Source: JBNRMW01 sp050309795 (lineage in GTDB: Bacteria > Bacillota_I > Bacilli_A > Erysipelotrichales > Erysipelotrichaceae). Taken from it: a stretch of DNA of 64,000 nt. Location of the stretch: positions 1-64,000 of the forward strand of contig JBNRMW010000010.1 in the NCBI GenBank assembly GCA_050309795.1. The letters run 5' to 3'. The notes beneath the pieces were generated by a model. That model saw only the letters and a program-made list of their open reading frames with translations. It was not told the origin of the DNA and did no database searches. The position numbers and the translations under genes are program-made. Of this stretch, positions 25,791 to 33,945 are shown piece by piece (position 1 is the first letter of the stretch; the number at the start of each line of letters is the position of its first letter).

Positions 25791-26294
25791 TTACTCAAAT
25801 TTGAATTCTTTTAGTTTTGCTAATCGTGGATCCATTGGTTTTTCTTTTTGATCGTAGTCTTGCTCGCTCATCACTTTCCACCCCTTACCGGTAGGATACT
25901 GGTAAGGTTCGTCGGTGACAATACGCAATGGGATTTCCCCTACAATCGCCGCAAACACATATGGATTCAAATCGATGAAGTCTTCTTTAACTTCAACAAC
26001 GTCTTCATCTAAATCGCCATCAACAAAGCTAAAGACGTCAAATAGTTCTGTATCGAAGGGAATCGATACCAATTCATTCGTCACACTATGGGGAAGAATC
26101 ATAGACCCCACTAAATGCAACTGTACAGAAGCTCTCTGATACAAGGCATCGTATAAAATCGTCCCTTGTGCCCAACACGAACTCAACGCTTGTAGAGGCG
26201 GGTGTTCATAGGCCACTAAATCCGTAACCATTTCTTGATCAATCAATAATGGTTCGCCCTGTAAGGACAACAATTCATTTAAAAAAATCTTCAC
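25791..26294 (-). CDS. yceD: YceD family protein (DUF177), linked to 23S rRNA/L32 assembly
   Basis: A 167-residue YceD/DUF177 protein. In bacteria and plastids this family takes part in 23S rRNA accumulation and is almost always encoded just before rpmF, as here. Family features include the acidic patch DGDLDEDVVEVKEDFIDLNPYVFAAI and the C-terminal GKGWKVM followed by MDPRLAKLKEF. I chose the GTG at 26294, giving MKIFLNELLSLQG; AAGGTGA lies just upstream. A TTG at 26351 would add residues that do not resemble the family. In Bacillus, ylbM (tmcAL) is also next to this pair; here tmcAL is about 2.4 kb away on the other strand. Confidence 0.88.
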   Translation of the reverse strand: MKIFLNELLSLQGEPLLIDQEMVTDLVAYEHPPLQALSSCWAQGTILYDALYQRASVQLHLVGSMILPHSVTNELVSIPFDTELFDVFSFVDGDLDEDVVEVKEDFIDLNPYVFAAIVGEIPLRIVTDEPYQYPTGKGWKVMSEQDYDQKEKPMDPRLAKLKEFKFE

Positions 26295-26368
26295 AAAATC
26301 ACCTTGCTTCTCAACGTTCTTTATTATAGAGAACCCACCATTTAAAGTCAATTAGAATGGCCTAATGA

Positions 26369-27688
26369 TTATACCTCAAAAACCTCTTGATTATCAAGTC
26401 GTTCTAAGTCAACCTCACTCAAATGCTGATCCGTACTAAACAAGCCCAAGAAAGCCATCCACACATAAAAGACATGAATCACCTGCAAGTTAAACTGCGC
26501 TTGAATCAAATAACCAAAAATTGACGCAAACAACATCAAATGAACCGGAGAATACCGCATCTTTTTAATCCCCTTCTTAATAATCACAAACAAAAACGAC
26601 AAATAAACAAGCAACGAAGGAATCCCCGAACTAAGCGCAATATTCAAAAACTCATTATGCGCTTTATCCCAATTCTTAAACACGCCAAAATCTTCCACAA
26701 TCTCTTCATAATAATGATCGCGCATCGCAAAAGTCATGTTCTCCACACCCCAACCCAACAACGGTCGCTCCATAATCAAGGTACCCACTTTACCCCACAC
26801 ATAAAAGCGGAAAGACCCGGCATATTTAGCGTCTTCATTATCTTCAATTACATCCTGTAATCCTGTAAAAATACTCCAAAAACGCTCGCCAAAATCAAAG
26901 TGAGACGTCTGGACAAAACTCGCAAACGAAATCCCCGTCACCAAGACAATTAAAACATACTTCTTCAACAGTACTTTCTTATTCTTATACAGCGACAAAC
27001 CTAAAATCATAAACACCAACACGCCAAAAAACGCCCCAATCCAGGCACCGCGCGTATGGGTCGCTAACAAATTAAAAAACAACACTCCATAAATCAACAA
27101 CGCCCACCACGCTCGTTGGTAAATAAACACATACAACGACACCGGCAACAACAACACCAAAAACGTCCCTAAAAAATTCGGATTACCCATCGACGAAAAC
27201 GACAAACCAAAAAAAGAAGACCCATACAACCTCAACCATTTCGGATCCACCTCAAAAAATTGAACAATCCCCAACACCGCAATCAACAAGGCACTCACCG
27301 CCATCGCCTTAAACAAAAAGCGGGACGTACCCTTCGCTTGTCGGGCCAAAAAATAACAATTCACATACAAAAAGAACGTCAACACCCCATCCATTCGCGT
27401 CCTCGAACCCAGTAAAGCCACCGCTGGATACTTAGCCACAAAAATCGACAACACCAAAAACACCATATACACCAATAAAAAGATATTCTCCAACGAAACC
27501 CAAGTCGAACGATCTAATTCATGAAACTTTAAAACAACACACACCAAAGCCAAGAAAAACAACACCACCAACCCAGCTAATTTACTATCCGTCGAATGTA
27601 AACGATTATTATAAGGTGCCAACAACAGCGGCAAAGCCACTAAACTTGCCACATGTAAGGCATTCAATACTTTTTGAGAATTCTTCAT
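26369..27688 (-). CDS. O-antigen ligase/polymerase-like membrane protein (Wzy/WaaL superfamily)
   Basis: A 439-residue polytopic membrane protein with about 11-12 predicted helices. The family hallmark is the large external loop between late helices, with GWGVENMTFAMRDHYY and KAHNEFLNIALSSGIPSLLVY (the H-N/S-x-x-L motif of the Wzy_C/WaaL domain). RTRMDGVLTFF and GNPNFLGTFL are further typical segments. Such enzymes polymerise or ligate undecaprenyl-linked glycans outside the membrane. It is not next to the two glycan operons but could serve either. It ends 75 bases before yceD and follows the hydrolase gene by 18 bases. Confidence 0.85.
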   Translation of the reverse strand: MKNSQKVLNALHVASLVALPLLLAPYNNRLHSTDSKLAGLVVLFFLALVCVVLKFHELDRSTWVSLENIFLLVYMVFLVLSIFVAKYPAVALLGSRTRMDGVLTFFLYVNCYFLARQAKGTSRFLFKAMAVSALLIAVLGIVQFFEVDPKWLRLYGSSFFGLSFSSMGNPNFLGTFLVLLLPVSLYVFIYQRAWWALLIYGVLFFNLLATHTRGAWIGAFFGVLVFMILGLSLYKNKKVLLKKYVLIVLVTGISFASFVQTSHFDFGERFWSIFTGLQDVIEDNEDAKYAGSFRFYVWGKVGTLIMERPLLGWGVENMTFAMRDHYYEEIVEDFGVFKNWDKAHNEFLNIALSSGIPSLLVYLSFLFVIIKKGIKKMRYSPVHLMLFASIFGYLIQAQFNLQVIHVFYVWMAFLGLFSTDQHLSEVDLERLDNQEVFEV

Positions 27689-27706
27689 ATATCCTACTTT
27701 CTATCC

Positions 27707-28600
27707 TTACGATAAAATAAAATTTTGTAAACTCGATTTTAACACATCATTATCCGCCAAAGACGATAACACATCGTGACCTTGGTTGACAAACATCATC
27801 ACATCCGCCACCTGAACACCCCAACGCACCAGTTTTTGCTTCAAGTTAATCAACCCCAAACCATAATTTGTTAGGGGATCGTCTTTACCACCAATCAACA
27901 ACACCCGTTTATCAACCGGAACCTGCAGTTTAACATCCAGGTAACTCTCATGAATGACCTGTAAGACTTCATACATCGACGAATAAAAAAGCGGTCGACC
28001 ACACAAGGGATCCAAATGATAACTCATTAATGTTTTTTCATCCGAACTCAAATACGCCCATTTCCCATAGCGCTTCCCGTTTTTTAACAACGACAAATGC
28101 GCTGGCCACAAACCAGTGGAATAAGTCTCCGGTGATCGCCATCCTAAGACTTTAAAGGTCAAGGCCTTCAAGGTCCGAAACCGCGGCGAAACCACCGGCG
28201 AAACCAAGACCAACCGATCGACACTCTGCGGCAATCGTTTCAAATGATTCATCGCCAAAAGCGCTCCAAAACCAACCCCCATAACCAAGGTATTCAACCC
28301 ATCGTAGCGCTGATTCATAAAATTGACCATCTGCTCTAAATCGCTATATAAATCCTGGCGACTCCCTAAAAATCCTTCCCGATGATCCAGTAAAGAATTC
28401 CGATAACCCCGTAAATCATAAGTTAAGACCGCCACCCCTACATCCGTTAAAAACGTTAACAAGGGGTGATATCTCATGCGGTGTTCGTATAAATCGTGCA
28501 CAAAAACCAAGGTCCGGACCACCGTCTTTGGTTCATAAAGGGTAGCATGTACTTTTGAAAACGATTGGTTCGTGTCAAATTCAAGAGAAATTTTTTGCAT
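27707..28600 (-). CDS. Alpha/beta hydrolase-fold protein lacking the nucleophile serine
   Basis: A 297-residue alpha/beta hydrolase of the monoacylglycerol-lipase/Hydrolase_4 type. The oxyanion-side strand is TLVFVHDLYEHRMRY, the acid Asp is in GGKDDPLT and the His is in NQGHDVLS. The nucleophile elbow, normally G-x-S-x-G, reads MGVGFGAL: the Ser position is Gly (codon GGT, one base from AGT), so classical esterase activity is unlikely. The start is the ATG at 28600 with AAAGGATG 6 bases upstream; a longer frame back to 28702 would overlap the divergent tmcAL gene. It may be a pseudoenzyme, a recent loss, or a non-catalytic binding protein. Confidence 0.8.
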   Translation of the reverse strand: MQKISLEFDTNQSFSKVHATLYEPKTVVRTLVFVHDLYEHRMRYHPLLTFLTDVGVAVLTYDLRGYRNSLLDHREGFLGSRQDLYSDLEQMVNFMNQRYDGLNTLVMGVGFGALLAMNHLKRLPQSVDRLVLVSPVVSPRFRTLKALTFKVLGWRSPETYSTGLWPAHLSLLKNGKRYGKWAYLSSDEKTLMSYHLDPLCGRPLFYSSMYEVLQVIHESYLDVKLQVPVDKRVLLIGGKDDPLTNYGLGLINLKQKLVRWGVQVADVMMFVNQGHDVLSSLADNDVLKSSLQNFILS

Positions 28601-28655
28601 GGGCCCATCCTTTGCAAATATCGTATGAAACAAAGAACCCGATGTCAAGAAGACA

Positions 28656-28664
28656 TGATACAAT
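28656..28664 (+). promoter_or_regulatory. Extended -10 promoter of tmcAL, predicted leaderless start
   Basis: TGATACAAT (TGn plus TACAAT), then 6 bases, then the tmcAL ATG at 28671. A start 7 bases after the -10 box falls on the A of the ATG. No Shine-Dalgarno precedes the gene and no clear -35 is seen. Confidence 0.6.
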
Positions 28665-28670
28665 AAATCC

Positions 28671-29762
28671 ATGAAAATAACCGGAATCGTTGTCGAATAC
28701 AACCCCTTACACCAGGGACATCACTACCACATCCAACAAGCGAAACAACAAACCAATTGCGATTACTTAATTGCATGTATGTCGCCAAACGTTGTCCAAC
28801 GGGGTGAATTTGCGCTAATCGATAAATTTCGACGAACAGAAAAAGCTTTAGAACTGGGAATCGACGCAGTGGTGGAACTCCCCACCCTCTACACCCTACA
28901 ACACGCGGACGTCTTTGCTTATGAAGCCGTCAAACGCCTCTACCAAATGGGCTGTGATACGCTGGTCTTTGGTTCGGAATCCAACGACCTCAACCTTTTA
29001 CAAGAAATTGCCGATTTACCCATCAATTTAGCCTATTTCAAAGAAAGCATGAAAACCGGGGCTTCCTATGCCCAATCCCTTTCCTTATCAAGTACCCAAT
29101 TAGCTCCAAACGATCTATTGGCGATTGCTTATTTACGGGCTTTAAAAACCTTTCCTATGAACGCTCTCAGCATCCAGCGCACCAATCACTATCATGGGCA
29201 AAACCAAGAACTCTATTCTGCCACTGAAATCCGGGAAAATTATCAAAATCCAAGCTATCAAGATCAAGCCTTACTCCCGCTTGAGGAGGTCGTTTTAGCA
29301 AATCAAATGTATCCTTTTTTCCGCTATCAAATATTAGCCAGTGGACCAACTTTTTTAAAATCTTATTTTCTCGTTCAAGAAGGCATTGAAAACCACTTGT
29401 ATAAATGCGCTCAAGAAGCCGAAACATATGAAGATTTCTTAAACCTAGCCACCACCAGGCGCTACACAACCTCTAGAATTCGGCGAACCATGATGCACAT
29501 CTACTTACAACACCGAACCGACCAGATTGCAAAACTACCACCGTATCACGTGGCCCGTTTACTCGGCTTTAAACAACGCCTCCAACCCCATTTACGCCAG
29601 CTCCAAGACCAAGGGCTCCGCTTAGCGACGAAGTTTGGAGATCTACCAAAACCCTATGCACAAATGGAATTAAAAGCGACCCAACTCTACGCCCTTTTAT
29701 TACCCCTAGAAAAACAAAAAGCCCTTGTTAATCAAGAGCTTTCAAAAATCATTATTCGATAA
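28671..29762 (+). CDS. tmcAL: tRNA(Met) cytidine acetate ligase TmcAL
   Basis: A 363-residue member of the nucleotidyltransferase superfamily (former YlbM/DUF795). TmcAL uses ATP and acetate to make N4-acetylcytidine at the wobble base of elongator tRNA-Met. The N-terminal ATP-binding motif is GIVVEYNPLHQGHHYHI (HxGH type), and the ISTK-equivalent is SATEIRE near residue 184. CMSPNVVQRGEFALIDK and DAVVELPTLYTLQHAD are family-conserved. The length is a little short of the usual 380-400. It is one of few plus-strand genes. It starts without a Shine-Dalgarno directly behind a -10 box and overlaps the end of the convergent serpin gene by 11 bases. Confidence 0.9.
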   Translation: MKITGIVVEYNPLHQGHHYHIQQAKQQTNCDYLIACMSPNVVQRGEFALIDKFRRTEKALELGIDAVVELPTLYTLQHADVFAYEAVKRLYQMGCDTLVFGSESNDLNLLQEIADLPINLAYFKESMKTGASYAQSLSLSSTQLAPNDLLAIAYLRALKTFPMNALSIQRTNHYHGQNQELYSATEIRENYQNPSYQDQALLPLEEVVLANQMYPFFRYQILASGPTFLKSYFLVQEGIENHLYKCAQEAETYEDFLNLATTRRYTTSRIRRTMMHIYLQHRTDQIAKLPPYHVARLLGFKQRLQPHLRQLQDQGLRLATKFGDLPKPYAQMELKATQLYALLLPLEKQKALVNQELSKIIIR

Positions 29763-30972
29763 CATTAACCCAACCAACAAACAACACCAAACCATTGGCG
29801 TCCGTTAAGATGGTCATGAATGGTCGATCAAATTTCAAATCAATCGGCTCTTTAGGCTGGGCACTGGTTGGCGCCATTTCAACAATCGTATAAGCCGCGG
29901 CTTCCACCCCCGACTCATCAATACTTAAGCGAGCTTGTTGGGAAATGTTTGTAATATACGCGCGATCTTCCTTTGCTTCAAATGGACGTAAATCGGCTGT
30001 ACTTTCATCAAAGACCTGCTCAATACCCAACGCTTTCGCAACCGGTACTAATTTATGGGTCGAAGACAAATCAAACTTCGGCACCGACCAATTAATCAAT
30101 TCATAAGTCAACGGTTGTTGCCAATCAAACTCCACCGTGGAAACACCTTCATTCGGTAAAACAAAATACATCACCCCACCATTATGTAGGCGATTGGTGA
30201 CCGCTTGATAGGTATCCGTTTGAACATAACCCATACCAAAGTACCGTTGATTCATAAAATCAACCTGCACCTTGGAACCATCACCTTGGGTAAAAACATC
30301 CTTTGTCGTCTGGCCTACGCGAAACTTCTCCACCCACGCATCTTTAAAATAGAGCGTATTAATCAAGGCTAAGACCGTACGGGCATCCAAGTCGACATCC
30401 ACTTCTTTTATAAATTTTTCTGTTTTCTTGTTAATCCAGTTATTCATTAATTGCTGGGTTTTTTCTTTGTCTGCAAAATCCACTTCCAAACTTTCGGCTT
30501 TAAATTGATTCGCAATCTTCAATAAACGTTCTTGGTTAAAAGCCAATCCCTTTTGAAACCACAAACTATTCGCTACAAAACTGCGACCGACTTGATTGTT
30601 AAACGTTAAGGACTTCACCATCGCCTGACTTACTTTTTGTAAATCCTGTGGACCTAAACCGGCCGACAGCTCGGCTAAACTTTGTTCAAAAGCAATCGGT
30701 TCAAGCATGCTCATCGCCAAGAAAAAGGACATCGGTGAGTAGACCATATTCTCCTCAGCATTCAATTCGCTTAACAAATATTGAGTGGTTTTATCGACAA
30801 ATTGTTGATAGGCCAAAACTTCCGCTGCGCTTAAATCCAGCGGCTCTTTTGGCCGATGGGGATCAAAGACTTCCTGTTTATCGGCAGGGACTTCGGTGAG
30901 TTGCCCAGAACCAATCGTCGAGCCACACCCGACAAGGGCTAATAAGCCAATAAGCATGATTTTTTTAAACAT
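29752..30972 (-). CDS. Serpin (serine protease inhibitor), predicted lipoprotein
   Basis: A 406-residue serpin. The N-terminus is a lipoprotein signal (FKKIMLIGLLALVGC; lipobox L-V-G-C, Cys16), so it should sit on the outer face of the membrane. Serpin features include NTLYFKDAWVEKF, the breach/shutter region, and the hinge DESGVEAAAYT in front of the reactive loop. Counting from the hinge Gly as P15, the scissile bond would be Thr-Ser in APTSAQ, which suggests an elastase-like or subtilisin-like target; this is inference. The C-terminal DRPFMTILTDANGLVLFVGWV is standard. The start ATG at 30972 has GGAGG 7 bases upstream and overlaps the anti-sigma-like stop (TAATG). It is third in a sigma/anti-sigma/serpin operon. 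It may guard the cell against host or competitor proteases. Confidence 0.92.
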   Translation of the reverse strand: MFKKIMLIGLLALVGCGSTIGSGQLTEVPADKQEVFDPHRPKEPLDLSAAEVLAYQQFVDKTTQYLLSELNAEENMVYSPMSFFLAMSMLEPIAFEQSLAELSAGLGPQDLQKVSQAMVKSLTFNNQVGRSFVANSLWFQKGLAFNQERLLKIANQFKAESLEVDFADKEKTQQLMNNWINKKTEKFIKEVDVDLDARTVLALINTLYFKDAWVEKFRVGQTTKDVFTQGDGSKVQVDFMNQRYFGMGYVQTDTYQAVTNRLHNGGVMYFVLPNEGVSTVEFDWQQPLTYELINWSVPKFDLSSTHKLVPVAKALGIEQVFDESTADLRPFEAKEDRAYITNISQQARLSIDESGVEAAAYTIVEMAPTSAQPKEPIDLKFDRPFMTILTDANGLVLFVGWVNVIE

Positions 30973-31799
30973 TATGGTACCTCCTGAAGATGCTGCTTTA
31001 AAGCATCCCAATTTTTAGTCGGTCCGATAAACATCAGACGTTGTTTCGTCAGCCGCAGCCACTGGTTTGAATCCAATTTAATGTCTTCTTCCACGGGTAA
31101 CAAGGCGGTATCCACCCAATCGCGCAACTTGTAGACTCGGCCCTGTTTTGTATCCACGATCAACTGCCATTCGGCGGTCTGTGCATCCACCATTTCCTGT
31201 CCTGAGCCCTTCAACAGCTCCTGCAGCTCGGTTAAAGAAAGCGTGATCGGTGGTTGACGAAAAACATGGACCGCCTGTTTCAGTTCATCCAAATGATTGG
31301 GCTGGGCGATTAAAATCCAAAGTTCTTGGTTGCCACCATAAAACACCGCTTGATGTTCTTCACTTAGTTGGAATGGATCGGAATACAGGTCTGAACGCAT
31401 CAAAGATTGGCCTTCTGGATAACTCAACAAATAACCCGAATCAAAAATCGCTTCCACATAAAAGGGCTTCACATCGCCAAGAACCACATTGGTCGTCGGT
31501 AAGTGATGAGCAAAACGTTCACTTAAAAGATCTTTGATGGCTGTTAATCCATTCGAATCCTGAGGAAACGCTTCTTGACCTGTTGGTACTTCTGGGGTTG
31601 GCTTAATGAATTTAGATCCATTAATGATCACGAAAATAGCAACAAAAACACTCGCCATCACCAGCGCCACGTGTTTAAAAGTCCCCGTCTCCATTGACCT
31701 GGACGCCTCCAGTTGAACGTCCACCACTTTGTTTACCAGCTGTTGATCGGGTTGAATGGTTTGGAAAAACTGTTGATAGTCTTGTTTAAAGTTCTTCAT
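30972..31799 (-). CDS. Single-pass membrane protein, probable anti-sigma factor
   Basis: A 275-residue protein with a cytoplasmic N-terminus of about 42 residues, one membrane helix (about 44-60, VALVMASVFVAIFVIIN), and an external C-terminal domain of some 210 residues with no motif I can name. The topology and its place directly after an ECF sigma gene (14-base overlap) fit an anti-sigma factor that binds the sigma factor inside and senses a signal outside. No zinc-binding HxxxCxxC motif is present, so it is not a ZAS-type factor. The start is uncertain: ATGs at 31820, 31811 and 31799 are in frame, and I prefer 31799, which places AAAGGGA upstream. Confidence 0.6.
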   Translation of the reverse strand: MKNFKQDYQQFFQTIQPDQQLVNKVVDVQLEASRSMETGTFKHVALVMASVFVAIFVIINGSKFIKPTPEVPTGQEAFPQDSNGLTAIKDLLSERFAHHLPTTNVVLGDVKPFYVEAIFDSGYLLSYPEGQSLMRSDLYSDPFQLSEEHQAVFYGGNQELWILIAQPNHLDELKQAVHVFRQPPITLSLTELQELLKGSGQEMVDAQTAEWQLIVDTKQGRVYKLRDWVDTALLPVEEDIKLDSNQWLRLTKQRLMFIGPTKNWDALKQHLQEVP

Positions 31800-32283
31800 A
31801 AAGCGTCTCATCCCTTTCATAAATAACCTTTAGTTTCTGACGGGCACGGGACATTTGTTTCCGCACCGTGGCATAGTTTAGCTGAAGAATTGACGACACT
31901 TCTTGTAAGCTGTATCCTTCAAAATAATGTAAATGAATCAAGGTTCGATCGGCCAAACTCAGCCCTTTCAACGCCTCATACAATAAGGAATAGTCTTCCG
32001 TTTCGTTTTGAATCGCTTGTTGTTCACTTAATTCATCGACTTTAAACCGATAGAGGGGTGAACGCCACAATTTCTTACAGGCGTTCTTGGTGACGACAAT
32101 GAACCAAGCTTTTTGATGGTCGACCGACTCAAATACTGGGGGCTTTTTAAGGTAGCTTAAAAAGACTTCCTGATACACATCATCCGCGTCGACTTTGGCT
32201 TTCGTCAAAGCAAAGGCGAGCCGGTAGACCATCTGAGAAATCTCGCCAAAGTTAGAAAATTGAAAATCCTGCAGTGAATTCAT
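31786..32283 (-). CDS. ECF-type RNA polymerase sigma factor
   Basis: A 165-residue group 4 sigma factor with only regions 2 and 4. Region 2 shows ALTKAKVDADDVYQEVFLSYL, the usual core-binding D-A-x-D-V/L-x-Q-E-x-F motif. Region 4 shows LSLADRTLIHLHYFEGYSLQEVSSILQLNYATVRKQMSRARQKLK, the helix-turn-helix that reads the -35 box. The ATG is preceded by AGGGG at a proper distance. It is the first gene of an operon with the anti-sigma-like protein and the serpin, so it probably drives its own operon when the anti-sigma factor is released. Targets cannot be deduced from the window. Confidence 0.9.
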   Translation of the reverse strand: MNSLQDFQFSNFGEISQMVYRLAFALTKAKVDADDVYQEVFLSYLKKPPVFESVDHQKAWFIVVTKNACKKLWRSPLYRFKVDELSEQQAIQNETEDYSLLYEALKGLSLADRTLIHLHYFEGYSLQEVSSILQLNYATVRKQMSRARQKLKVIYERDETLYEEL

Positions 32284-32331
32284 TTACTAACCCCTCTCAC
32301 TTACTACATCCCATCGCTTGTCTTTTTGTGA

Positions 32332-32358
32332 CAAAAAAAGATTAGGTTTTCCTAATCT
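32332..32358 (-). terminator. Terminator after the YebC gene
   Basis: Minus-strand stem AGATTAGG/CCTAATCT with a 4-base loop, followed by about seven T, 27 bases after the yebC stop. It separates yebC from the sigma-factor operon. Confidence 0.85.
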
Positions 32359-32384
32359 CATCATAGCACAGCTAAAGTCTTGTT

Positions 32385-33113
32385 TTAGTCGATATTCTCC
32401 ACATTATGATAAACTTTTTGGACATCGTCGACTTCTTCCAACATATCAACTAATTTCTTAAAGGTCTCCAAATCGCTCGCATCGTTTAAGATTGTCGTCG
32501 CTTGTGGAAACATGCCAATCTCATTAATTTGATATTCGTAGTCTTCCCCTAAGAGTTGATCCAAAACTTGGCGGGTTAATCCAAAATATTGAGGTTGAAC
32601 CAGGACATTAATGTACTCTTCTTCTTGTTCCAATTCTTCAACATCCACTTCCCCTTCAAACAAGGCTTCCATCACCGCTTCTAAATCATCATATTTAAAG
32701 ACAAATTGGCCAAACTGATCATAGAGAAACGACACCGAACCTTGGGAGCCCATTTTCGCTTTGGTTCTGTTAAAGCAGGTACGAACATCCGACAAGGAAC
32801 GATTCAAATTATCGGTTAAACACTCAACAATCAAGGTCGAATCGCCCGGACCAAAACCTTCGTAACGAGCGAGTTCATAATGTTCACCCGTGTTACCTTG
32901 AGCTTTCTTAATTGCATTATCAATGACATGTGCCGGAACTTGGTTGGATTTTGCTTCCGCAATCTTTGCTTTCAAACCCAAATTCATTTCCGGATCAGGC
33001 ACTCCGGCCTTCGCTGCTATGTAAATTTCTTTGCCGTAGCGTGAATAGATTTTACTTTTCTTCAGTGCCGTTTTTTGCATGGAAGCGGCACGCACTTCAA
33101 AATGTCTTCCCAT
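32385..33113 (-). CDS. YebC/PmpR/TACO1 family protein
   Basis: A 242-residue YebC-family protein, known variously as a transcriptional regulator or as a translation factor that helps ribosomes on difficult (for example proline-rich) stretches. The N-terminal MGRHFEVRAASMQKTALKKS is a variant of the usual MAGHSKWANIK start. The three-domain body includes VPAHVIDNAIKKAQG, YEGFGPGDSTLIVECLTDN and the acidic central VDVEELEQEEEYINV. The ATG has only a weak GAGATGAG ribosome site. An extended -10 box lies about 30 bases upstream, inside the end of the popT gene. Confidence 0.9.
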   Translation of the reverse strand: MGRHFEVRAASMQKTALKKSKIYSRYGKEIYIAAKAGVPDPEMNLGLKAKIAEAKSNQVPAHVIDNAIKKAQGNTGEHYELARYEGFGPGDSTLIVECLTDNLNRSLSDVRTCFNRTKAKMGSQGSVSFLYDQFGQFVFKYDDLEAVMEALFEGEVDVEELEQEEEYINVLVQPQYFGLTRQVLDQLLGEDYEYQINEIGMFPQATTILNDASDLETFKKLVDMLEEVDDVQKVYHNVENID

Positions 33114-33137
33114 ATCTCATCTCTTTCTTTCTTTAAA

Positions 33138-33146
33138 ATTATAGCA
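33138..33146 (-). promoter_or_regulatory. Extended -10 promoter of the YebC gene
   Basis: Minus-strand TGCTATAAT, a perfect -10 hexamer with the TGn extension, 24 bases before the yebC ATG. No good -35 box is seen. It overlaps the popT stop codon. Confidence 0.6.
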
Positions 33147-33945
33147 TATCTTTCTGTGATAATTGATGCAACAGTAAAATCAACCCCACCCCAGCCATAA
33201 ACCAAAGAACCGCGAACCCGACCTGACCAGGCATGGGAAAACTCGGAAACAAAATCGGCAACGACCCCAAAACAAAGCCCATAATGACTAAATACGTCGG
33301 ACCAGGATAGGACTCCATGAGCCAGGTCAACAAACGCACTGTTACCAAACCTCCCAGCACAATACCTAGAGCCAAAGGCCCCAATACTTGAATATGAAAA
33401 TGGACCAACGCTTCCAATAAACGATCATAAAGCCCCATGATCAACAACATATACGAAGCGGAAATACCGGGTAAAATCAGTGCGACCGCAATCACTACCC
33501 CCGCCACAAAAACCATTACCAGCTTCTCATACCATACCCCACCGTACACCATTAAAGAAATCCGGGGTGAAAAGTCCATCCAAATCGCTAAGGAAAAACC
33601 TAAAATAAAAAACAACCACGACGAGGTATTCATCGTTTTCCAATCAACTTGACGAGCAATGAAAATCAATCCCGACAAAATCACGCCCGTAAAGAAAAAG
33701 CCCATCCAATAGCCATGGCGCTTCAATAAATAAATCATCACATAAGAAAAGCCAATTAAGCCAATCAAACCGCCGAGAATCAATTTAAAAATAAACGGTT
33801 TCTCAATAAACTTCCCCTTCGACCATGCCGAAAGAATCGTCAAGGTTCGATCATAAATACCAAAAACGATCATCATTGTCGATCCCGAAACTCCGGGAAC
33901 TAACATCGACACAACCACTAAGAAACCTTGAAACAGGGTTAGCAT
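33139..33945 (-). CDS. popT: Undecaprenyl-phosphate translocase PopT (DUF368 family)
   Basis: A 268-residue polytopic membrane protein of the DUF368 family, which was shown to recycle undecaprenyl phosphate from the outer to the inner face of the membrane (named PopT or UptA-equivalent). The two inverted-repeat halves each carry the signature: LVPGVSGSTMMIVFGIYDRTL at residues 16-36 and ILPGISASYMLLIMGLYDRLL near 157-177. About 8 helices are predicted. Its ATG lies inside the end of the upstream hydrolase gene (7-base overlap), so the two are probably cotranscribed. The carrier it would recycle feeds peptidoglycan and both glycan operons in this window. Confidence 0.88.
   Translation of the reverse strand: MLTLFQGFLVVVSMLVPGVSGSTMMIVFGIYDRTLTILSAWSKGKFIEKPFIFKLILGGLIGLIGFSYVMIYLLKRHGYWMGFFFTGVILSGLIFIARQVDWKTMNTSSWLFFILGFSLAIWMDFSPRISLMVYGGVWYEKLVMVFVAGVVIAVALILPGISASYMLLIMGLYDRLLEALVHFHIQVLGPLALGIVLGGLVTVRLLTWLMESYPGPTYLVIMGFVLGSLPILFPSFPMPGQVGFAVLWFMAGVGLILLLHQLSQKDML

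Noticed and set aside
28601..28702. N-terminal extension of the alpha/beta hydrolase to 28702
   Set aside because: It would overlap the divergent tmcAL gene and its promoter, and a good ribosome site favours the ATG at 28600.
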